Shown here in pieces: positions 1 through 11,780 of a stretch of DNA of 64,000 nt. Source of the DNA: Apostichopus japonicus (lineage: Eukaryota; Echinodermata; Holothuroidea; Aspidochirotida; Stichopodidae); assembly GCF_037975245.1 (NCBI RefSeq), contig NC_092568.1, positions 40,648,631 through 40,712,630 of the forward strand. The letters run 5' to 3'. The notes below the pieces were generated by a model that had not been told where the DNA came from, made no database searches, and saw only the letters and a program-made list of their open reading frames with translations. The position numbers and the translations under genes are program-made. Position 1 is the first letter of the stretch. Each line of letters opens with the position of its first letter.

Positions 1-1250
1 AATTAATCTGTTTCAAAGTTTTATGTGTTTTATGCAAAGAAGATATATTTGTGGTCTCTCGGAACACTTCTTCTGGGGCACAATGAATTTAAGTGGAATC
101 GATACCAGTTTTACTTATATCTTTTCCATTTATACTTTGTCAGTAAATTGTCAGTAAAGTGAATTTAGGTAAGAATAGTTTCAACCTGTTATTTGTACTA
201 GGTTTTTGCAGTTTAGTTTGAATCAATATACAATCCCGTTTGTCGTTGAAGCGTACACACGTACTTATCGGAGCTCTTTAAATTCGTTCATTTCTGGGAT
301 CGTTTTTTTCATCAAAATACCATGTGATTCGTTGTGTTTTTTATGGTGGAATTATTTATTGTCTGTTCCTGACATTCTGCATGTTTTTGTGATCAATCTG
401 TGATGTTTTTGTGTATTTTGTTTCAGTGAGTGTTGTCCGTACTTTTTAGGTCAGTAGCGTCAGTGTATCCTATTGAAGAGGTTAAATATAATTTTAAATT
501 ATACTTACTCTCGACAACTATTATTCTAAATGATCCTCTGACGACCCAGTCGCCCCTCTGACTATTTCAATTTACTGGTTCAACTCTCCAGTAAATGGTC
601 TAGATGAGTGAGCTGTATATGGTCAAAATATGGCTTCGCAACTATAGCGCTAGCACGAGGTAGATCTACCGAATACATATGATGCAGACTAGACACGCAA
701 TTACTACTAATAAGCAAGGCAATACAAATATGAAAGTAATATCCACCCTGTCCTAAAAACACTCTCTTAATTAGATAAACACAGGGTGAACATGCCCTGA
801 GTAACTACAATGTCTAAGGTAAAAGATATGTGTAAGTAATAGCTGTTGTCAGTATCTTTAACTGTCAGCAGACCATGAGGAGAAAGGAATGAGTGGCCAC
901 GTGTGTGTCCCTTATATACCAGCTTAGGTGCTTTCAATGGTAACCTAATTAGCATGTGTATAGTGCAAAGTGCTACTGGTGAAAAATTCCATCGATGCAA
1001 TCTGGATTAGGCCTACTCTAGTCAGAGGCTTATTAGAGGGGATAAGTAAACAAACAAAGTTGACCAGTATAACATGGTCACTACAGAAGCTCCCCACCAC
1101 ACTACCGTTCGGTGTATCGGTCTGGGTTGATCCTAAGCTGCTCATCGTGAGTTATCAGGGCGGATAAAGCAAAAATGGTCAGGTTATGTTTGCCAGATGC
1201 CAAATTCAGGATGTCAGTGAAAATAAAAACACAATTGTGTCAAATGAGGA
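1..1250. other. No gene recognised
   Basis: AT-rich sequence with only short open frames on both strands and no protein family I can recognise. Nothing here has a convincing splice-site or codon pattern. Sequence similar to the ORF1 end of a CR1-like LINE begins near position 1250. Confidence 0.5.
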
Positions 1251-1760
1251 GGTGGTTGTGGTCCAGGTAGGTACGGTAATGTGCAGAAGGAGTCACTCGA
1301 CATAATTCGGTCAAGGTATTACGAATTATTGTGTCGCCTAGCATCAACTCGTGCTAAAGTTGTCTTCTGCATTCTCCAAAATTTGACAATAAGGTTCAGT
1401 CACATAAATTGGTAACTTTGAGTGGTTTCTTGCATAGTCTGTGTTATGACTTCGACTTCCCTTTTTTTGACATTTGGTCATGTTTCCAGGGTAGAAGGGA
1501 TTTGTTTGCCAGGCATGGGTTACACTTAGCTATTACTGGGGCCTCGTTGTTTGATAGGATGGTGAATTACTCTGTTGAACAGCTATGTTTATAATAAATT
1601 GGGGGGGGGGGGGGCGATGCCAGCAGGCATAAATTTTGATAAGGATTATGTTTCTAGTAGAGGTGCTTATAGGCAGGCGTTTTGAAAACAAGGAAAGTGA
1701 TAGTCATAGTTCTAACATTATCAGGAGGCACGCTTAGGTACATAGATTCAGGGATCAGCT
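1250..1760 (+). pseudogene. CR1-like LINE, ORF1 C-terminal relic (left half of a split LINE)
   Basis: Translation around 1409-1590 gives a segment containing 'FDIWSCFQGRRDLF' and 'HGLHLAITGASLF'. This resembles the C-terminal SGNH-esterase-like domain found in ORF1 proteins of CR1-like non-LTR retrotransposons, where a Gly-Arg-Arg-Asp-Leu-Phe and Asp-Gly-Leu-His-Leu pattern is usual. Here the Asp is replaced by His. Frames are broken and stops are present, so it is a relic. A run of 16 G follows near 1599. The sequence stops being LINE-like at 1761 and the same LINE resumes at 17010, where the endonuclease begins. The intervening DNA is the 15.2-kb element. Confidence 0.6.
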
Positions 1761-1767
1761 ACACTAT

Positions 1768-3020
1768 TAAAACACCCTGGTGAAATTTCACCAGTTCCTG
1801 GTAAAATTTTCACCAGGAGTTGCGTTTATATGCTACCCTATATATCCTGGTGATCATCACTAAGTTGCCTGGTGAATTAGATTTTAACAAAATCCTGGTA
1901 GATATAACCAGGAAAGCCTGGTTAATTTTGGGGTGAAATTTTACACTGTCCTGGTTAATATCAATGGGTATTCACCTCATTCCTGGTGATATTAACCAAC
2001 ATTTCTTGGGTGAATTTAATACATCCTGGTTAATATCAATGGGTATTTCACCTCATTCCTGGTGATATTAACCAACATTTCCTGGTTGATGCTAATACTA
2101 TCCTGGTTAATATCAATGGGTATTCACCTCATTCCTGGTGATATTAACCAACATTTCCTGGTTGATGCTAATACATCCTGGTTAATATCAATGGGTATTT
2201 CACCTCATTCCTGGTGATATTAACCAACATTCCCTGGTTGAATTTAATACATCCTGGTTAATATCAATGGGTATTTCACCTCATTCCTGGTGATACTAAC
2301 CAACATTCCCTGGTTGAATTTAATACATCCTGGTTAATATCAATGGGTATTTCACCTCATTCCTGGTGATACTAACCAACATTTCCTGGTTGATGCTAAT
2401 ACTATCCTGGTTAATATCAATGGGTATTCACCTCATTCCTGGTGATACTAACCAACATTTCCTGGTTGATGCTAATACATCCTGGTTAATATCAATGGGT
2501 ATTCACCTCATTCCTGGTGATATTAACCAACATTTCCTGGTTGAATTTAATACATCCTGGTTAATATCAATGGGTATTTCACCTCATTCCTGGTGATATT
2601 AACCAACATTTCCTGGTTGATGCTAATACTGTCCTGGTTAATATCAATGGGTATTCACCTCATTCCTGGTGATATTAACCACATTTCCTGGTTGATACTA
2701 ATACTATCCTGGTTGATATCATGAAATATTTCACCTTTCCTGGTCAAATTAACCAACATTTCCTGGTTGATGCTAATACTATCCTGGTTAATATCATGAA
2801 ATATTTCACCTCTTTCCTGGTCAAATTTACCACTTTTTCTGGTTGGTGCTAATACTATCCTGGTTAATATCACAGAATGTTCAACCCCTTTCTGGTTAAA
2901 TTAAACAACATTTCCTGGTTGATGTCACCATTATCCTGGTAAATATCACAGAATGTTTCACCCCTTTCTGGTTAAATTAAACAACATTTCCTGATTGATG
3001 TCACCATTATCCTGGTATGC
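1768..3020. repeat. Minisatellite, about 77-bp unit, roughly 15 copies
   Basis: The unit runs from 'tcctggttaatatcaatggg' through 'tcacctcattcctggtgat' to 'aaccaacatttcctggttga'. Each unit contains three or four CCTGGT motifs, and some neighbouring CCTGGT and ACCAGG motifs can pair into hairpins. Copies are near-identical in the centre (2000-2650) and degenerate at both edges. The array forms the subterminal part of the 15.2-kb element. The related right subterminal stretch (16860-17007) has only scattered motifs, so the array expanded on one side. The short open frames here are repeat translations. Confidence 0.9.
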
Positions 3021-4454
3021 CACTTTATTCTCCATTTAAGTTGCAATGCATTCAAATTGAGAAAAAGCAAACATAAATTATAAAACAACATCATCAATGT
3101 TACTGATAGCTGACTTTATTTGCATCTCCATTACTTTTGAATTTTGAGTACTAAGTGAACTTTTGCAATTTAGTTTAAAATAATTCCTCAAATATTTATA
3201 CAATGAACTAATATAAGAAATGCAATACTGAAATCAAAATTTTGAGGACATATGTACAGCATAACCATCGTCACATGATGAAGCTCTGATTGCTCGACAT
3301 CAACTGTTAAATGTAACAGGGATACCAAGACCTTGATCAGCACTTTTGCACAAGGATACAACTTGAAAATCACTTGAACAGTTTTCAGTACAGAACAAGA
3401 AATGGACCCTATACCTGTTACTTGAAAAACTTGATCAAAGCCTCTCTCCCAATAACCTTTGTTAAGACAAAATTCAGCCCTGTGTCAGTAGCTTCTTTTC
3501 TTTAATGGTATGCTGTATTAGCCCCAAATATGCTAGATATTCAAATGTGGTCACCTTTGGTCAGAATTCTTAAACTGTTTTTATTACAACCTTTGAGGAA
3601 ATTTTCATATTCAGTCATCTTGTGTGTTCCTTAAAAATGTCTGAGAACAATTGGAGAGTAAAGACCTCCAGGAAGGTACTTTTTGAAACTTCTTGCCATT
3701 ATAGCGTGCTATAATTTGGGGCCTATACTGACTACCAATAAACTACTTAGGAAGGTCTTAGAAGATGTATGTTCACATTGTTGTTGATAAGGATGACCTA
3801 ATACCAAATTTATTTTCTTAATTTAATTATTTACTTATTGGAAATTAATTAATATTTTTAATTTAATTACAATTATATTTGACCACTTTGCACAGGCAAA
3901 CCGAACATCTGCAAGACAATGATTAGGCTTCCAACGATACCATTAATGTTTTAGTCATAAACTCATTCTTGGACCTCACATACTTGTGCAAATTACTCCA
4001 ACTCCAATAGAAAGTGGTAAGTTAAGCTTATTAATCACAAGAAAGATTAATTTGAAAAGATTTTGTGCTAACAGTTAAGTAGTTAAAGAATAGACCAGTG
4101 TGTCCTTGAACATGAAATTTCTGAAACTCCGACCCCGAATGACCATAATTATGATCACGTTTTGCATACATCCATATGTCCATCCGTGGACTCAGTAAGA
4201 AGCGTTTCCAAACAATTAACTTAACCGACCCCTAAATGACCTTTGACATAAAATTCCTGAGCACTTCCACATGTCTCTTCATCACAGGCCATGTCTATGC
4301 AAGTTTCATTGAAGTTGTACCAACAGGTATTATCAATTGTGGACAGAGAGATGAATTGAAATGCAAAACATCAAACTGTTTCTCATTAAAACAGCTACAA
4401 TCACATTCTTGATCATCCAAGCCAAAGACATCCTTCTACTACTGCAAAGCTGTG
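3020..4454. other. No gene recognised
   Basis: AT-rich sequence inside the 15.2-kb element. It includes short degenerate 'tgacctttgac'-type repeat pieces near 4120-4260. No convincing exon was found on either strand. It may include the 3' flank of the possible minus-strand gene that ends at 4455. Confidence 0.45.
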
Positions 4455-4510
4455 TTACTTGGTAGCCTCTCTCAATTTCTCATTTTTCACCTCTTCCAGT
4501 GTGTACCAAT
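4455..4510 (-). CDS. Possible terminal exon of a minus-strand gene
   Basis: On the minus strand a good polypyrimidine tract and acceptor 'tttcctttctcag' precede the segment. With two leading bases it reads WYTLEEVKNEKLREATK and then a TAA stop. With one leading base it reads LVHTGRGEK and then TGA. The first reading needs an upstream exon ending with one spare base, the second an exon ending with two. The Glu/Lys-rich first reading looks more protein-like. No family recognised. Confidence 0.35.
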
Positions 4511-5124
4511 CTGAGAAAGGAAAGAAACAATGAAAGTATTAAATGTTGTGTTAACGAACTGGAATGAAAAAGAAGATTAATCGCTTTCTTCAGTCTACTA
4601 GTTTGTGCCAAACTTTTTGAAAACCTTATTTTTTATCAGTTTCAGTAGTAGAAAAGGAATAAATTGCATTCGCCTGTCTTTTATAGCAAGTGCAGTAACA
4701 GACTGTGTTGGCAGCCAATTAAAGATTAAAGATTCTTCACGGTCGTTTCCTCAGATCTTTTTCGACAAACAAGAAAATAGAGATTTAAGTACACACAGCC
4801 TGTGTTTGTGAACTTGACATACCAATTGCATAATAGGCGAAGGTCATATGTGTAAATGTGCATTACACGATAGTCGCTTGGAGCAAAATGAGTCAATAGT
4901 GTCATTTACAGCACTTAGCCTATAGTCAAACCAAAGGGTGTGATACTGCTTCAACATTGCTTTTGTTGTCATTTTATGGTAGATGAAGGTAGGAGCACTG
5001 AAAGCCCTCTATCAAGCAAACAGATCTTAACTGGTTCCACTTTACATATAATCAGTGGGCTATCAGCTAGCACAATTCCATGTAGATTAAACATAAGTCA
5101 AAAAATAAAACTTACTTGTCTTAC

Positions 5125-5216
5125 ATGTATGAATGATTGCAAGGATGCACCCTTGCACCCTTCGATGTTGAAATTCCCCAAAACAACAGAGTGACAAGAG
5201 AAAATGCCAAGTTCAT
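5125..5216 (-). CDS. Possible internal exon, minus strand
   Basis: Minus-strand acceptor 'cttttgttgcag' and donor 'gtaagac' bound a 92-nt segment that is open in two frames. Entered after one spare base it reads GAT (Asp) and then ELGIFSCHSVVLGNF and onward, ending in phase 0. Entered in phase 0 it begins MNLAFSLVTLLFWGIS and ends with two spare bases, which would fit the second reading of the 4455-4510 segment. The splice sites are good but the correct frame is not decided. No family recognised. Confidence 0.35.
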
Positions 5217-5942
5217 CTGCAACAAAAGATTTGTGAAATTGTTTAAATTTGATATAGTAAAATAACATTCACTGAAAGTTTACATCTTCTCCCAATCTTC
5301 CCCTCCCCCCCCCCCCCACTTTCCAAGATAGCCAAGGAATCTCACTGCTCTATGACAACAATTTTAAAAAGGACTGACACTTACTGAAGGCCATGGTCAC
5401 ACTTTTTGTTTATACCATGGAGAAATAAAACTAGAAGTCAGAGACTTGCCATCTGCAATGCAGAATGTAGAATATGCTTAGAATAGTGTACAATTATATG
5501 GTGTACAGTCCTGATTTGGCCTTTCTGTTTTGAAATTTCTAAGATACATGCACTTTAATTTAACTGAATTTCACTATCACAAGAAAATTCATCTAATATA
5601 AAATTGATGACTTCGCAGTGGCTTCAAGTTATGCTTCCACAATTTGCAGAGAGTAAGAGATCAATCTTGTACAAAGACAAATCGATATCTTTTAACACTT
5701 TAATAGGAGGAAGTGTATGGAAGTATGATCGAGATAGTGATATATTGCAATGATCGCAGTGACCTCAATTGACCTCTACATGCATAACTTATACATGGTA
5801 TCAATCACCTTGCAACTCATTTTTGTGTTGGACTTTTGACTTGATGGTATGAGTTGTAGTTGCTCAACTTGTGTATAAAGATATTTTACTTAATAGTAAT
5901 GCTCAACAGTATTCAGTTGCAATTACATTGAACAACACTTAC

Positions 5943-6066
5943 CATCATAGGGCTAAGTAAACTGCAGCCTACAGATTTTTCGGTAATGGAAGGCTCAAGG
6001 TTGTGTGTTTCTTGTACTCTGTCATGGCTGTTAGCTCCTCTTGGTACAAATCTTCCATTTCTGCCA
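5943..6066 (-). CDS. Possible exon, minus strand
   Basis: Minus-strand acceptor 'ttttgtttggcag' and donor 'gtaagtgttg' bound 124 nt. Entered with one base to complete a codon, it is open throughout (NGRFVPRGANSHDRV and onward) and leaves in phase 0. Entered after one spare G, as left by the 7385-7453 exon, it reads EMEDLYQEELTAMTEYKK and ends at TAG within the segment. The second reading gives a Glu-rich C-terminus and would make this a last exon. Both cannot be right for one transcript. Confidence 0.35.
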
Positions 6067-6252
6067 AACAAAATAACACATAACAGCAAAAAGAGTTATT
6101 TATTTCTGCACCTAACAGAAGCCGGTCACCATTGTTAGAAAATAGTTTCAAAGTAAAAGAAAATCAATTACATTAACGGTCTTTATTTGAGTTTTTATCA
6201 TGTTTAAATACTAACCAGTTTGTATCTATACAAACATTCTCTCCCATGAAAA

Positions 6253-6497
6253 CTGTATATGTGTCCCTTTTTGAATGTTCAGAAAATCAATGCCATAAGG
6301 AAAACTGTTATGGGCAGTTTGGTTAAGTTGAGATTTACACCAATTTCATGATCTGCTGTGATATATATGGAACCATAATATGCCTTACTGTAAATGTGTC
6401 CCTTTTTTAATGTTCAGAAAATCAATGTTATAAGGAGTCCCTGCTATGGGCAGTTCAGTTTATTGAGATTTACACCAAATTCATGATCTGCTGTTCA
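6253..6497. repeat. Direct repeat, two copies of about 110 bp
   Basis: 'atgtgtccctttttgaatgt' through 'tttacaccaatttcatgatc' occurs at about 6258-6352 and again at about 6391-6488 with small changes. Simple local duplication. Confidence 0.75.
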
Positions 6498-7384
6498 TGA
6501 TCTGCCTTATTTGTGACTGGGCCTAAGCTATACCTATATCATTGCATGGGTAGGCTTAGCCTTATTAATTTCAGCCAAAATTTGTTTAACTTTCACAAAC
6601 AATTCCCCCCCCCCCCCCCTAATTTACATTGAAGTATAGTCTATATTGAGATTAACCATACACAGGTTTCTTGGTTTTTATAAATGAATAGTACAAAATT
6701 ATCATTTTTTAAATTAAATTTCATATTATCAATGCATATAACCTAAATTTACAAATAAAGCTTAACTGGTTATAGCCTAGCATGGGTAAGTTTTACACTC
6801 AGAGTCAGAGTCTAGGCCACTACAATAAATGTATCACTTGCAATTTTGAGCAATCTCTTCTTTTACTGTCGGCAATCACTAATAGCCATTTCCCGAACAT
6901 GTAGACTACTAGTAGTATAGCCTAGGCCTAGTCTTTTAAAAGCGAAGGCAAGCCTAAGACTAGTCTAAGACTAAAATGAACTGACCCAAGAGCACAACGG
7001 TCTATGCATAATTTCACTTTTAATGTGTGGCTTTGATTAGGTCTGTCCTCAGAAGCTACCGTACACCACAATTACACGAATTTGGTAGAAGTTGTCACTA
7101 GAAGCGGCCGTTGATTAGGGAAGGTCTTGGTTTGAGTATGACACACAGTAGGAATATAGTTACTTAGGTCCAGGCTTAGGCCAGGTCCTGAAGTGAAGGT
7201 CCTTACTATACAAATACAAGCATATACTATCTCATAGCCAGTACAGTGTATTTACTACATCAGTGAATGAATCTGACCTAGCCTAACAACGTAAGGGCTT
7301 ACGTTAGTTTATAGCCTACTTCAATATCGCGCGTACTGACTGTATCACAGAAATGACAAAATCGACATGATCCCGGTATTTCAC

Positions 7385-7453
7385 CTTTACATTTAAATAC
7401 TGATTTAAGGTTACTCATACCCCATTGGTCTAGCAAGAATTTGACTTCGTCAT
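7385..7453 (-). CDS. Possible exon with SAM-domain-like start
   Basis: Minus-strand acceptor 'ctaattattgcag' and donor 'gtgaaat' bound 69 nt, read after one spare base as DDEVKFLLDQWGM followed by SNLKSVFKCK. The pattern of hydrophobics around 'FLLDQWGMSNLKSVF' resembles helices 1-2 of SAM domains. It leaves one spare G, which is phase-compatible with one reading of the 5943-6066 exon and of the 5125-5216 exon. No in-frame start codon lies just upstream, so an upstream exon would be needed. The gene sits wholly inside the 15.2-kb element, as cargo or an exapted host fragment. Confidence 0.35.
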
Positions 7454-7689
7454 CTGCAATAATTAGATGTTTATTTGCACATATCTACGTTGTATTTGAA
7501 TGTTTCTCCTGCTTGCGATTGTTGTCGTTGTGTGAAGCGTATTCTAGTTATTGTTATTGTGAAGCGTATTCTAGTTATTGTCATTATGACGTCACCCATG
7601 GCTCGCGCATTGGTGGTTTGCGCTGTGGTGTGGCGGGATACAAATCACGCACTATTAGAAGCGTATCTTTTTTTTTAAATGATTCGGGG

Positions 7690-7786
7690 TTGGAAGACAG
7701 CCAAACTGGTTCAAATTGGTTGAGTGCCCATTTGCATATGCTCATCTGCATATCAGGTTGGCACTCAACTAATCAAGAGTTTGGTA
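7690..7786. repeat. Imperfect inverted repeat
   Basis: 'ccaaactggttcaaattgg' with 'ttgagtgcc' faces 'ggcactcaactaatcaaga' with 'gtttgg' about 30 bp away, forming an imperfect hairpin. A 23-bp direct duplication ('gtgaagcgtattctagttat') lies just upstream at about 7530-7580. Confidence 0.6.
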
Positions 7787-7922
7787 AGGGGTGAGTTAAA
7801 AGTTTACACCAATCGGGTTCAAGGGCAGAGCGTGTGCCCTGTGCAACGCGTCTTAATTTGTTATTTTGGAATCAGGGGTTTAAGTGTTTCTTAAAGATTT
7901 ATCGAGGAGTTGAAGTTTATCT

Positions 7923-7986
7923 CCCGAAGTCTACAGACGTAGAACAGTAAGCTCCGTAATTTATATTTACGTCTGTAGACTTCGGG
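7923..7986. repeat. Perfect 19-bp inverted repeat (hairpin)
   Basis: Arms 'cccgaagtctacagacgta' (7923-7941) and 'tacgtctgtagacttcggg' (7968-7986) are exact complements around a 26-nt loop. There is no tail of T, so this is not a bacterial-type terminator. It may be a small foldback remnant. Confidence 0.85.
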
Positions 7987-8369
7987 CTCTTTACATTTTA
8001 ATTATCTAAAGTTACAAGTTACAGTTTTATCCTGAATCAATAAAAGAAGACATATATTATGCAGTACCCGCTTTTCCTGATTATTTCACGTTTCACGCTC
8101 GGTTCTACGGTATCAGTGTAAGGCCGGGCTTACCGTTCCCGAACTACCTAAAATAAGCCTTACAGTAGGAAGCACCGGTGTGAAGTTAGATACTTATTCC
8201 CCGTTCCTCGTTCGACATTCGCGAACTGAGCTGCCTATTCGGTTACGTATTCGACAATTGTATCGACGTAACACCTATGGTAAGACAAAAGCTTTCTTAC
8301 AAGATGTTCAACATTTGGTCGTGGAAAGAGGTTTATCTATGGCCCATGGATCATATGAACTCCAATGAC

Positions 8370-10040
8370 TATGTAGAAGGGTACCATAATGCATCTTGCC
8401 CGGTCCAAATAGTTCTTGACCAACTAAAATGACCAGTACTTCATCAGTTCTTAAATTAATGTAAAAAAAATACTTTAGGCCCTAATCAAGACTAGCACGC
8501 CTTGGACCACCTTACCAATGGGTCAGATGAATTCTTAACACATTGTAGAAGGATACCATTATGCGTCTTGCCCGGTCCAAAGAGTTCTTGACCAATTAAA
8601 ATGACCATTAAATCAACATTTTTTTTTAAATAAATGTAACGGGAACTGAAATAAAAACATTTGGGCCCTAATCAAATCCAGCACGCCTTGGACCGCTCAT
8701 CCAATGGGTCAGAAGAAGTCTAAGGACATTGTAGAAGGGTAACATAATGCGTGTTGCCCGGTCCAAAGAGTGCTTGACCAATTTAAATGACCACTAAATC
8801 ATTACCTTTTCAATGAGTGAAACGGGACCACGAAAAAGCGTTGGGCCCTCATCCATGCAGCACGCCTTGGACCACCAAACCGATGGTTAACGTGAACTCT
8901 AAGGACATTGTAGAAGAGTACCACAATGAGTCTTGCCCGGTCCAAAGAGTGCTTGACCAATTTAAATGACCACTAAATCATTACTTCTTTAATGAGTGTA
9001 ACGGCACCACGAAAAAGCTTTGGGCCCTAATCCATGCAGCACGCTTTGGATCACCAAACCGATAGTAAAAATGAACTCTAAGGACATTGCATAAAAGTAC
9101 CATAATGCGTCTTCCCCGGTCCAAAGAGTGCTTGACCAATTTAAATGACCATTAAATCATTACTTCTTTAATGAGTGTAACGGGACCACGAAAATGCTTT
9201 GGGCCCTTATCCATGCAGCACGCCTTGGACCACCAAACCGATGGTCAACATGAACTCCAAGGAAATTATAGAAGAGTACCACAATGCGTCTTGCCCGGTC
9301 CAAAGCGTGCTTGACCAATTTAAATGACCACTAAATCATTACTACATCATCGAGTGTAACGGGACCACGAAAAAGCTTTGGGCCCTAATCCAAGCAGCAC
9401 GCCTTGGATCACCAAACCGATGGTCAACATGAACTCTAAGGACATTGTAGAAGAGTACCATAGTGCGTCTTGCCCGGTCCAAAGCGTGCTTGACCAATTT
9501 AAATGACCATTAAATCATTACTTCTTTAATGAGTGAAACGGGACCTCGAAAAAGCTTTGGGCCCTAATCCAAGCAGCACGCCTTGGATCACCAAACCGAT
9601 GGTCAACATGAACTCTAAGGACATTGTAGAAGAGTACCATAATGCGTCTTGCCCGGTCCAAAGTGTTCTTGACCAATTAAACTGACCACTAAATCATCAC
9701 TTCGTTAATGAATGTAAATGGACCTGCAAAAATCTTTAGGCCCCAGTCAAGACCAGCACGCCTTGGACCACCTAACCAATAGGTCACATGAACTTTAAGA
9801 ACATTGTTGAACGGTACCATAATGCGTCTTGCCCGGTCCAAAGAGTGCTTGACCAATTTAAATGACCACTAAATCATTACTTCGTTAATGAATGTTAATG
9901 AACCTGCAAAAATGTTTAGGCCCCAGTCAAGACCAGCACGCCTCGGACCACCCAACCAATTGGTCATATGAATTTTAAGGACATTGTTGAAGAGTTCCAT
10001 AATGCGTCTTACCCGGTCCAAAGAGTATTTGACCAATACA
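8370..10040. repeat. Left foldback array, about nine 180-bp units
   Basis: Units contain 'agcacgccttggaccacc', 'ttgcccggtccaaagagtg' and 'gaccaatttaaatgaccac'. Outer units (next to 8370 and 8550) and inner units (9700-10040) are most diverged, while the middle copies are close to each other. Confidence 0.9.
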
Positions 10041-10940
10041 ATCGACTAATGCACAATCATTATCCAGTACATTCATCAATATCTTCTTTTTTGAATTTCA
10101 ACTCTACGTCTGTACCAGTGTGGTGATACAAAACAAAAGCAACACCTTTGGCTCGCAAGTTTAATGCTAATTGGTGCTTTACAATCATCAGCATACAAAG
10201 TTTCCGTCCCATTCCGGAGAAACACATGCGCACTCTTTTTTTTTTGGGGGGGGAGGGGACCTTAGCGCAACTACATTTTCAGAATGAAGTGATTTCTGTA
10301 GACTGGCAACGAACTGAAAACGTTTTTGTTTTAATTATTCGTAATTCATAGAACTTAATTTTATTTCTTTTATTCATTTCACCCGTCAACCCTTCACATA
10401 TTTACAGATTTAAAGAACAGAGAAGTGTTCTTGCCTCTCTTCTTGAAAGTGGTTTTGAACGCTTTAACCCCCTTCGTAGATTCTGAAAGATTCCACTGCT
10501 ACATTCTAGAGCTGACCATGGCGCTATAAACAGACAATCAGTCATCTTGGGTCAAGCGGAGATAAACTGACTTTAATAGTTTATTTAGCAAAATAGTCTT
10601 CAAGTGAAATAGGTCTACCCAGACATATATTTTATGCCGAAATCCCTTTCTGATTTATTTATGATCTCCATTAGCTATAGTTGGTAATGAACCATCCAAG
10701 TTACCCTATAGTGCCATTCTATGCATTTTGATTTTATCGTGTTCCCATGCATGTGCTTGTTCTTTCTCTTAGCGATTTTTCAATAGAAAGTTTCTCTTGG
10801 AGTGTAGAAGGCAGATCCACCATTAGAAGTCTCACTGGGTTTATTCCAACTAAACATAGAGCAGAGTTAGTGTGATATTTTAGTTGATTTCCTTTCATTC
10901 AGTTCTACCTAAATATTAATTTTAACGTCCATAATCTAGC
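10040..10940. other. Foldback core, left part; no gene
   Basis: AT-rich, with a T-then-G homopolymer near 10229-10255. No coding potential recognised. It ends at the target duplication of the nested hAT element. Confidence 0.5.
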
Positions 10941-11013
10941 CAGGGACGTCGCTAGAGGGGGTGTGGGGTGTCTCACCCCCCCCCCAATCTTGGTAAAACT
11001 GACGATAGTTGGA

Positions 11014-11060
11014 AAAATTTAGTGCGACAGTCGGAATTTCCGACTGTCGCACTAAATTTT
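11014..11060. repeat. Near-perfect palindrome, 23-nt arms, 1-nt spacer
   Basis: The left arm core 'agtgcgacagtcggaa' reads into T and then its complement 'ttccgactgtcgcact'. It would extrude as a cruciform or fold into an RNA hairpin. It lies near the left end of the hAT element. Confidence 0.85.
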
Positions 11061-11429
11061 CCGACTGGCGCACTCTAATTTTCAAATATTCTTGTAGTGA
11101 CCTAAAATTGTAGGTCAAAATTGACCTTGAACCAGTCATATTTACTACGATTTCCTTGTCACAATGAGAAATTGTATGTCGCGATCTTTATACTCCACCA
11201 TACAAAAACTTCGTATGATTTTGAATACTCTAAAAAAAATGCCTAATAGAACTACTACTGCACAACATATACGATTAAAACGCTCAATGCTAATTTACGG
11301 AAGCTTAAAAATGCCATCAACATAAGAAAAACTTTGCCCCATAAGGTGAATTTTTTCTGTAAATTGTTTAGATAACAAGATAAAATGTTATCAAAAAAAC
11401 AGAAAAATGTTGCATTGCTTACTTGCTTT

Positions 11430-11780
11430 AAATAAGTAATTGAACAATTTTGTGAAAAATGTTTAATTGAAAACTAATTAAATCTCGTCAATTAGTCATT
11501 TTTTACTGCAAAATGTTCAATTGTTCACTTCATTCCATATGAGCAATTGAAAAATTTTCTGAGAAATGTTTAATTGACAACGTATCTTATCTCGTCAATT
11601 GGACATTTTTGGCAAAATGTTCAATTGTTCACTTCATTCCAATTGAGCAATTGAAAAAATTTCTGCAAAATGTTTAATTGACAACTTATCGTATAACGTC
11701 AACTCAACATTTTTCTGCAAAATGTTTAATTGTTCACATCATTCCAAATGCTCAGTTGGAATGAAGTGAACAATTTTTTT
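11430..11780. repeat. Tandem repeat, about 115-bp unit, three copies
   Basis: The unit carries 'aaatgtttaattgacaac', 'aaaatgttcaattgttcac' and 'cattccaattgagcaattga'. Several CAATTG palindromes lie in each copy. Internal to the hAT element. Confidence 0.8.

Noticed and set aside
2366-2873. 72-76-codon frames on both strands
   Set aside because: Direct translations of the 77-bp minisatellite.
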